NCBI GenBank assembly: GCA_023136395.1
Contig: JAGLRI010000076.1
Span: 1-6,322, forward strand
From: Candidatus Bathyarchaeota archaeon
GTDB taxonomy: Archaea; Thermoproteota; Bathyarchaeia; Bathyarchaeales; Bathyarchaeaceae
Length of the DNA stretch: 6,322 bases
Direction: 5' to 3'
The notes under the pieces are model-generated. The model was not told the DNA's origin and searched no databases. It was given only the letters and a program-made list of their open reading frames with translations. Below are positions 1 through 5,014 of the stretch, in pieces. Every line of letters starts with the position of its first letter. The stretch's first letter is position 1. The position numbers and the translations under genes are program-made.

Positions 1-240
1 AGTCTAGACCCCGCGTCTGAGGTCAATCAAACTTTTCTATAGGCGTATTTTCTTTTAGAGCTGAATCTGAAACGAATATGCAAGCAGATACGTGTGTTTA
101 TGACGTGGAATTGAAAAATGCAGGCGCTTCATATGGAAAAATGAGGAAACGGCTGCTTGAAATGTCTGCTTAGGATGGCAGGATCTAGCGAAACAGACGA
201 AAAAACGTCCATGTTTTAAGGAATGTTCTTAGTTTGTCTG

Positions 241-252
241 CTATAAATTTCG
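241..252 (-). promoter_or_regulatory. Possible archaeal BRE/TATA promoter, leftward
   Basis: Read on the minus strand this is CGAAATTTATAG, an A-rich BRE-like half followed by a TATA-like half, the usual archaeal order. Transcription would start about 25 nt further left, near position 220, and run off the left edge. No good start codon with a ribosome site follows inside the window, so its gene would have a leader of over 200 nt or the product would be an RNA. AT-rich matches of this kind also arise by chance. Confidence 0.28.
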
Positions 253-357
253 AAATAGTCCATGGCAAAGGTCCAGGTAAGATCAGTACACATCTTATGT
301 GATCAACGGATAACACACACCTGTCTACAAATGGACGGATTTTGGACATTTTTATGG

Positions 358-364
358 AAAAAAA
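358..364 (-). terminator. Possible U-tract terminator after the operon
   Basis: Seven A in a row on the plus strand give a T7 tract on the minus strand, about 100 nt after the stop codon of the VWA gene. Archaeal transcripts commonly end at U-rich tracts without a strong hairpin, and no strong hairpin precedes this one. A second, shorter tract (T6) lies at 200-205. Either could end the operon transcript; the call rests on the tract alone. Confidence 0.22.
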
Positions 365-464
365 CGGGATAATGGAGTTTTTATGGACAATTTTAAGGAG
401 GGTCGTAAGACGTAATAAAAGTAGACGCTGTATGTGCGCATCCTATTTAATGGATTCTTGTTTT

Positions 465-2123
465 TCAGACGGATAGTAGAGCTATTGAGTAGTATAGTCT
501 TGATAGGTTTTTAGCGAGGTCTGGGAGGGTGTTTACGTAGCACCAGTTTCTGAAGTATTTTTCTACTTTTTTGTTTCCGAGGCCGACAGCGATTAAACTG
601 ATTCCGCTCTTCTCAACTGTTTTAATTGCGGTTTTAGTTTCTTCAGCGATTCCTTCATAGCCGTGGGGTTCTCCATCGGTGACCACGATTATGGCTTTGT
701 AGTTGTGGGGGCGAGTGAGCAGTCGGGGAACGGCAACCTTTAAAGCGTCGGGTAGGTACGTGGATCCTCTGGGCTCTAACCCTCCCAAGCGGTATTTGAC
801 TTTCTTGTCATATTTTTCGTCAAAATCTTTAACTATCCAAAAGGCGTCGCTGAAGGCGTATAAAGCCCAAGCCATGGATTCCATTAAGCCGTTGGCTACC
901 TCTGCTAAACAGACGGCGGTTTGGGTTAATTCCCACTTAACTCCCGTTAAGCTTTGGCTGTTGTCAACTAAGATCGCCCAGGCGGTACTCGATCCGCTTC
1001 TTGTCCATTTGCGAAAGATGTCGGTTCTATTACTTTGGGATGCAACCGTCTGTATTGCCTCGTTTAAATCGAGTAAACCGCCACGTTGAAGAGACTCCTC
1101 ATCGTAATCCGATTTCAATTGGGCAAGAACGGCGATAATTCTTTTCATCGACCCCGCAATCTTTCTTCTAGCTCGAAGATACTTTGCGTAATCGTTTTTT
1201 GGATAACCTATCCCTAAAAAATGAAACGGGTTTTTTTGGTATACATCCAGTATCTTTCTTTGTTTTTGTGTAGACAGCTCTTCACGGTAAAAAACATATT
1301 CTGCTTCGGAATAATTTTCCTTACTAAAGATATCCTTTAAACCCTTCTTCTTAAGCACTTTCGATATTGCTTCGTCAATCATTTCTTCAGCGTTCTCTTC
1401 AAAATTTACGTGACCCTTAAAAAATTCACTTGACGATTTTCCATCGTGGTGAGGAGCTGTGGGATAATTCAAGATTCTATCGGAAGATCCGCATTTAACC
1501 AGTTTATTGTAAATTTTTTCTGCGGCTGAAACCAAAATATTAGGTTGGCTAGACCATTTCACCTTACAGAGAACCTCAAAAACAGCATCAACCACCTTCT
1601 CTTCCGTTTTAGAGATGTTTCCTTTAATACAGCCAATAAACGCTTTTGAAGCAGTAGCCGCAATAATCCGCTTTAACTTGTTATCAAATTTATCAACAGG
1701 ATAAGCGCGCAAGTACGCCACGGCGTTCGCTACAGCTAGGTCTCCGCCTAAACCTGCCCATTTTGAGGAAAGAAAAGTCTCAACTATGTAGTCCTCAATC
1801 AGGTTTGTCACGAATCCAGCTGTTCTTGTGTCTTTCCCACTTTTCCAATTCTCGTAAATGAGGGGGTTTGTTAAATATGCGTGGCCAGCCTCGTGGGCAA
1901 CGCACGCCTTGAAAACACGCAGCATGACTGGTTTGTTGTCCCTCAAATCGTAAGGAACCAACTTTTGAGGTAGGGGAACATGTATGACATATTCTTTAAC
2001 CGGGCGACCCATGTAATCTATGACAGGATATGGAACCCGCTCATTCACTAGCAGCTTTATCTCGTCGGGCTCTTTTCTACTCACCATGACAGTTATGGTC
2101 CACGCCATCTCATAGAAACTCAA
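465..2123 (-). CDS. VWA-domain protein with N-terminal HEAGH metallopeptidase-like region (CobT/NorD-like partner of MoxR ATPase)
   Basis: Seen: residues 77-81 are HEAGH (H77, E78, H81), and an NLIED motif follows at 107-111, where E110 could be the third zinc ligand as in gluzincins. The last third (about 380-550) is a VWA domain with a complete metal-ion-dependent adhesion site: D387-x-S389-x-S391, T455 and D483 (TDGEP). The middle (about 150-380) is mostly helical and charged. Family knowledge: CobT-like proteins of phages and prokaryotes combine such a HE-G-H...ED region with a VWA domain and pair with a CobS/MoxR-type AAA+ ATPase. Inference: a cytoplasmic adaptor that links the ATPase encoded just upstream to a substrate through the MIDAS, perhaps with its own protease activity. 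No signal peptide or membrane helix is seen. The start is TTG within a TTGA overlap; an in-frame ATG at 2108 is less well served by the ribosome site at 2134-2140. A true protease activity is unproven. Confidence 0.88.
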   Translation of the reverse strand: MSFYEMAWTITVMVSRKEPDEIKLLVNERVPYPVIDYMGRPVKEYVIHVPLPQKLVPYDLRDNKPVMLRVFKACVAHEAGHAYLTNPLIYENWKSGKDTRTAGFVTNLIEDYIVETFLSSKWAGLGGDLAVANAVAYLRAYPVDKFDNKLKRIIAATASKAFIGCIKGNISKTEEKVVDAVFEVLCKVKWSSQPNILVSAAEKIYNKLVKCGSSDRILNYPTAPHHDGKSSSEFFKGHVNFEENAEEMIDEAISKVLKKKGLKDIFSKENYSEAEYVFYREELSTQKQRKILDVYQKNPFHFLGIGYPKNDYAKYLRARRKIAGSMKRIIAVLAQLKSDYDEESLQRGGLLDLNEAIQTVASQSNRTDIFRKWTRSGSSTAWAILVDNSQSLTGVKWELTQTAVCLAEVANGLMESMAWALYAFSDAFWIVKDFDEKYDKKVKYRLGGLEPRGSTYLPDALKVAVPRLLTRPHNYKAIIVVTDGEPHGYEGIAEETKTAIKTVEKSGISLIAVGLGNKKVEKYFRNWCYVNTLPDLAKNLSRLYYSIALLSV

Positions 2124-3196
2124 AGGTTGTTAGTCTCCTCAGACAACCCTAACGCCGATTCGATAACTCTCCTAACGGAAGCCATGATGGAAGGATCATC
2201 CGAGATCGAATTCACTATGGTGTCTCCTGCCGCTTCTTCCACGGGCACACCATCCAGGGCTACCAACTTTGCCCAACTAATCAAGTTGCCGAGAGAAGGA
2301 GCCATGGGCAATTCTCCCAATTCATAGAGTCTTCTCAGTTCAGCCGCAGACTTCACCATTCCATATGCAACCTTTTTATCGGTTAAAGCACTTCGCTTCA
2401 TTAGTGTGTCAACCTCCATATCACCGATTTTAGACCCTACGCTTAAGTAATCAAATTGAACCCAAACATTGACCCTTCTTCTAAATGCAACGTTAAGAGG
2501 TTTTGTTCCCGCGTACTCAATGCTGTAAGGGTTGAATGAGAGGACAATGCTCCCGTATGGATGTCTGTTAACAATTTCGTTCTCCCTCTCCGTTAACACA
2601 AGGTGCCCTCTTTGATCCATGATTGGATGAAACTTTGCAAGTATGTCCGGTTTCATCATGTTCGCCTCATCAACGTATAAAATACCTCCATACCTGCACC
2701 ACATGACTATGGTGCCATCCACCCAATTGTCCCGGCCTAACCCAACGTATTTTCCGATGAGTTCATAAACGGAGGTTTGGAGAGCGCAATTAATTTCGAA
2801 TATCGGTAACCTTTCTTCAGCAGCGATAGTATACACGACGTGGGTTTTGCCCGTTCCAGTGGGACCAACGAGGCCAACTTGCTTAAAATGAAAAAGACCC
2901 CGTTTAATTCTCTTTTCTACGTTAGAACCATCATCAATAAATTCTGGTTGGGGAGGCGGAATGTTTGATTTTAAAAATTCTGGACACACAAATCCTTTAC
3001 CCAACGCGTATTCTTTACCTGCATCGAACTCAACGTCATCACCAACTTTTCCCGCTTCCTGAAAGGTTATTTTTATCCGGTTATCCCCGATGGAAGCCAA
3101 ATAAGTGGTGCCGGGGGTTACAATTTTTCCATTTAAAGCCTTTGCAACAGCTTTAGCTTCCTCAGGCTTCAAAGGTTTATCTGTTTTTGCCTTCAA
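2120..3196 (-). CDS. MoxR/CobS-type AAA+ ATPase (AAA_5)
   Basis: Seen: Walker A GPTGTGKT at 111-118 (K117), Walker B ILYVDEAN at 172-179 (D176, E177), sensor-1 asparagine N222 in SFNPY, and an arginine-finger cluster FRRR at 238-241. This order, with the short NP after sensor 1, is that of the MoxR/CbbQ/NorQ/CobS branch. The core (about 95-350) is of normal family size; an added N-terminal region of about 95 residues is beta-rich up to residue 72 and ends in a proline linker (79-84). Known: such ATPases form hexamers that remodel or activate a target with a VWA partner, here encoded next in line with a 4-nt overlap. Odd: in the helix where sensor 2 usually carries arginine (SLGNLISWAKL, 301-311) no arginine is seen. 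The start is TTG, which overlaps the TGA of the gene before; a ribosome site (GGTGGTGA) lies 7 nt ahead and no methionine codon offers a better start. It is cytoplasmic. Confidence 0.93.
   Translation of the reverse strand: MKAKTDKPLKPEEAKAVAKALNGKIVTPGTTYLASIGDNRIKITFQEAGKVGDDVEFDAGKEYALGKGFVCPEFLKSNIPPPQPEFIDDGSNVEKRIKRGLFHFKQVGLVGPTGTGKTHVVYTIAAEERLPIFEINCALQTSVYELIGKYVGLGRDNWVDGTIVMWCRYGGILYVDEANMMKPDILAKFHPIMDQRGHLVLTERENEIVNRHPYGSIVLSFNPYSIEYAGTKPLNVAFRRRVNVWVQFDYLSVGSKIGDMEVDTLMKRSALTDKKVAYGMVKSAAELRRLYELGELPMAPSLGNLISWAKLVALDGVPVEEAAGDTIVNSISDDPSIMASVRRVIESALGLSEETNNL
2134..2140 (-). promoter_or_regulatory. Ribosome binding site that supports the TTG start of the VWA gene
   Basis: The minus strand reads GAGGAGA, 10 nt before TTG at 2123 and about 25 nt before the in-frame ATG at 2108. 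The distance favours TTG, inside the end of the ATPase gene. Confidence 0.55.
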
Positions 3197-3750
3197 ATCT
3201 CAGTCACCACCACGGGCCCCAAAGTAAGAGCTTCACACCCAGCAATTTTTTCTTTAATAATGTTAATCAAATCATAGAGTCGGTTCATCCTTCCAGGAAA
3301 ATATTTGTCTAATTGGAAAAGAAGCACCAACTCGTTAACTTTAGCCAAATCCCCAGATACCCCTTGAATAAGATTCAGCGAAACACTGTTTTTTATCCGA
3401 ATTTCCCCATCTAAACTGTTTAAACATTTTTCAAGTTTCATAAAAACGCGATTGAGGATCAATCCCCTAAGAATTGTGTACTCTATCTCGGGAAAATTAG
3501 CTTTCAAAACTTTGAAGGTGGGACGGTAACCTTTCTCACGATAATCTTTATTCGCCTCCCTTAAAAAACGATCTATGACTGGAAAGTATGGTTCAGGTAA
3601 AATGTAGAATGTTCCAATTTTAAAACAGTTTCTATCACAGAAATATTCTACTTCCTGCCGGTAATTCTGCACCCAATCAAGATTAGGGTCGCCTTCTTTT
3701 TCTTCAGGAAACTCAAGTATCACAAGATATGCACCATTATTTTTGTTCAT
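3193..3750 (-). CDS. Hypothetical protein, 185 aa, upstream of the AAA+ ATPase
   Basis: I do not recognise this protein. It is soluble by appearance, with no signal peptide or membrane helix. It starts with a beta-like strand (AYLVILEF, 7-14), followed by an acidic loop and a region rich in aromatic residues (about 25-80; WVQNYRQEVEYF, FYILPEPYF). From about 90 to 170 it looks helical, with leucine-rich segments around 93-110 and 135-170. It has cysteines at 38, 42, 109 and 172 but no clear metal motif. Start: ATG with GAGGGA 5 nt upstream, so the start is well supported. Its TGA overlaps the TTG of the ATPase gene by 4 nt, so translation of the two is probably coupled. The position suggests an adaptor or substrate of the ATPase/VWA pair, but that is inference from context only. 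Confidence 0.8.
   Translation of the reverse strand: MNKNNGAYLVILEFPEEKEGDPNLDWVQNYRQEVEYFCDRNCFKIGTFYILPEPYFPVIDRFLREANKDYREKGYRPTFKVLKANFPEIEYTILRGLILNRVFMKLEKCLNSLDGEIRIKNSVSLNLIQGVSGDLAKVNELVLLFQLDKYFPGRMNRLYDLINIIKEKIAGCEALTLGPVVVTEI
3204..3211 (-). promoter_or_regulatory. Ribosome binding site that supports the TTG start of the ATPase gene
   Basis: The minus strand reads GGTGGTGA, with 7 nt to TTG at 3196. The site lies in the last codons of the upstream gene. It decides the start because the protein has no early in-frame ATG. Confidence 0.6.
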
Positions 3751-3774
3751 AACCTTCCCTCTTACAAAAGACGT

Positions 3775-3789
3775 GGGTCAGTATGACCC
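3775..3789 (-). repeat. Perfect 6-bp hairpin in the only sizeable gap of the operon
   Basis: Minus-strand GGGTCA-TAC-TGACCC: a perfect inverted repeat with a 3-nt loop, followed a few bases later by TCTTTTG. It sits in the 61-nt gap, 22 nt after the stop of the 155-aa protein gene and about 24 nt before the ATG of the 185-aa protein gene. It could be a partial terminator or an RNA-processing/stability element that sets different levels of the two halves of the operon, or a dyad bound by a regulator. The T run is short, so full termination is unlikely. Confidence 0.45.
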
Positions 3790-3811
3790 TTCTCTTTTGG
3801 GCGCGTTTGAG

Positions 3812-4279
3812 CTATTTTTCACCGGGTCGTTTCTCTTCATTTGAAGCCGGAGCTGGTGGAGAAGGTATGTTGATGAATCGAGCCATAATAGTAAGCATTG
3901 CCACAGATTCCTGGTATATTCTAGTCCAGATTTTTGGTGCTTTTTCTTTGTTAGGTACTACCCAGGCCTCGATGTCTTCCGGAGCTCCCTTTATGTATGC
4001 CTCACCTTTAATGTTGAAGGTGGCAACTTTAGGATTAGTCGTCACTTCTACAGTGAAGGGTACTACAGCGTTTCCCTTGTAGCTTCCAACAGCTTCTCCG
4101 AGAAAGATGCTCATGGGATAATGTACTGTTGTGAATCTAGTGTCCTGCGTGTTTTTCACTGCTTCCAGATGTTTGAATTGTACTGAGATCTCGACGCCTT
4201 TTGCTATGTTTGGAATATTTAAGGTTTGAATATCGACGGTTCTTACTTCTTTCATTTTTTCCTTTTCAATTTGTGCCAT
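3812..4279 (-). CDS. Small beta-rich protein, 155 aa, possibly SecB-like fold
   Basis: No firm family assignment. Seen: a charged N-terminus; alternating beta-type segments from about 28 to 100 (VEISVQF, YPMSIFLGEAVG, VVPFTVEVTT, VATFNIKGEAYI); one amphipathic helix at about 114-137 (KIWTRIYQESVAMLTIMARF); then a proline-rich end (IPSPPAPAS, 138-146) and a charged tail. No signal peptide or membrane helix is seen. Inference: four-odd long strands, a C-terminal helix and a PPxP-like stretch recall SecB-like chaperone proteins, including short archaeal proteins that end in a similar proline motif; this is a resemblance by eye only. Start: ATG at 4279, 7 nt after an excellent GAGGTGA; an out-of-frame ATG four bases earlier is not used. 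It follows the CdvA-like gene by 18 nt. If SecB-like, it would hold a partner unfolded, possibly another protein of this operon. Confidence 0.82.
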   Translation of the reverse strand: MAQIEKEKMKEVRTVDIQTLNIPNIAKGVEISVQFKHLEAVKNTQDTRFTTVHYPMSIFLGEAVGSYKGNAVVPFTVEVTTNPKVATFNIKGEAYIKGAPEDIEAWVVPNKEKAPKIWTRIYQESVAMLTIMARFINIPSPPAPASNEEKRPGEK

Positions 4280-4286
4280 TCATTTT

Positions 4287-4293
4287 TCACCTC
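4287..4293 (-). promoter_or_regulatory. Strong ribosome binding site of the 155-aa protein gene
   Basis: GAGGTGA on the minus strand, 7 nt from ATG at 4279. It is the best match to the anti-Shine-Dalgarno sequence in the window and selects this ATG over the out-of-frame ATG four bases upstream. Confidence 0.6.
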
Positions 4294-4297
4294 TTCT

Positions 4298-5014
4298 TTA
4301 AAGTGTTACTCTTATCTCGTATTTTCTATCCTTAATTCTCTCAATTTCCTCTTGAGGAACCTCCTCCATCTCTTTAATGCGGTTCAGTGTCTCCACGAGG
4401 TTTCCTCTCAAATCTTTGACCACTTCTACATGTGACAGAACTCTCTTGTACGCATCCATTAATTCTAGGGAGGCCTTTCCGTAGTCAACTCTACTAATTA
4501 CTCCCACCTTTCTTTTTATGTCAAGGGAGTAAATTTCCTGTTCTAGACTCCTTTTCTCTGTTTCTAATCCTGTCAGATGTGTATCAACCTCAACAATGGA
4601 ACTTTCAGATTGGTTAACCAACTCCATGTTGAATGTTACTTTTGCCATTTCTGTAAATGTCTCTAAGGATATGGCGTTCTTTCCCAACATTTGCTTCAAT
4701 TCACCGAGTCTTTTCTGCGCGTCAATAAGTCTACCGCAAGATCCTTTCGCAGTTTTTAACCATATAGGTAGAAGAATGTATCCGAGCTTTGTTGCTTCTA
4801 CTTGATCGGCAGGATGCTGAATAATGTTACCAGCTAGATACTTTATCTCATAGGCTATGATTCTGTCTTCCTTATCTGTCACTACTTTTCTTATTTCGCC
4901 AATCTCTTCTCCCGTTATCCAATCAAACACAGAAGTTTCATCGGTTTCTGGGCTTCTCTTAACTATGGGAGTTGGGATGTCTTTCCTCCTACGTAATTTG
5001 TTGAGTATTCCCAA
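4298..5014 (-). CDS. CdvA-like protein: N-terminal PRC-barrel domain plus coiled coil
   Basis: Seen: a basic start (NKLRRRK, 5-11), then a small beta-barrel-like region at about 28-86 with the PRC-barrel pattern (VFDWITGEEIGEIRKVV, IIAYEIKYL, then a hydrophobic YILLPIWL). From about 88 to 235 the chain is almost wholly helical with coiled-coil character. Two short motifs of the type K-x-x-I-S-x-x-x-(F/Y) occur at 112-120 (KNAISLETF) and 169-178 (KVGVISRVDY). Family knowledge: CdvA of crenarchaea has about this length and the same order, PRC barrel then coiled coil, and recruits the ESCRT-III-like CdvB to the membrane; many archaea also carry CdvA-like paralogs of unknown role. No CdvB or CdvC gene is present here and the C-terminal CdvB-binding peptide is not evident, so a role as scaffold on the membrane protein encoded just before is more likely than cell division. 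The start is TTG, directly after the previous stop, 7 nt from a strong ribosome site. Confidence 0.8.
   Translation of the reverse strand: MGILNKLRRRKDIPTPIVKRSPETDETSVFDWITGEEIGEIRKVVTDKEDRIIAYEIKYLAGNIIQHPADQVEATKLGYILLPIWLKTAKGSCGRLIDAQKRLGELKQMLGKNAISLETFTEMAKVTFNMELVNQSESSIVEVDTHLTGLETEKRSLEQEIYSLDIKRKVGVISRVDYGKASLELMDAYKRVLSHVEVVKDLRGNLVETLNRIKEMEEVPQEEIERIKDRKYEIRVTL

Larger units (their letters stand above)
1..464. other. Non-coding stretch downstream of the operon
   Basis: No convincing gene is visible here on either strand. The longest stop-free stretches are about 50 to 58 codons (plus 21-173, minus 55-228), lack a Shine-Dalgarno site next to a start codon, and are within what chance gives. 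No tRNA-like T-arm, rRNA segment or CRISPR-like repeat was seen. It does contain a possible minus-strand promoter (241-252), a run of seven A that reads as T on the minus strand (358-364), and four copies of ATGGAC/GTCCAT (207, 258, 331, 383). It could be a spacer with regulatory sites, a leader for a gene left of the window, or decayed coding DNA. Confidence 0.6.

Noticed and set aside
78..173. Plus-strand frame of 31 codons from ATG at 78 (open from 21)
   Set aside because: No Shine-Dalgarno site, no recognisable motif, and a stop-free run of about 50 codons is expected by chance in six frames.
163..242. Direct repeat TGTCTGCT at 163-170 and 235-242
   Set aside because: An 8-bp repeat within 464 nt is expected about once or twice by chance.
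286..304. Small inverted repeat CACAT-CTT-ATGTG in the non-coding stretch
   Set aside because: Only five AT-rich base pairs, and mismatches directly outside; expected by chance.
1..464. tRNA, CRISPR array or insertion-sequence end
   Set aside because: No T-arm-like sequence, no regularly spaced repeats and no terminal inverted repeat with a transposase gene were seen.
703..1089. 128-codon plus-strand open frame inside the VWA gene
   Set aside because: It lies antisense to the MIDAS-encoding part of a well-supported gene, has no domain features and no ribosome site that stands out.
2120..3196. Gas-vesicle protein GvpN
   Set aside because: GvpN is in the same AAA+ branch, but no GvpA or other gas-vesicle gene is near and the partner is a VWA protein.
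465..3196. Cobaltochelatase CobS/CobT or magnesium chelatase subunits proper
   Set aside because: The architecture is similar, but no CobN/BchH-type large subunit or cofactor gene is in the window; the pair is more likely a general CobS/CobT-like chaperone pair.
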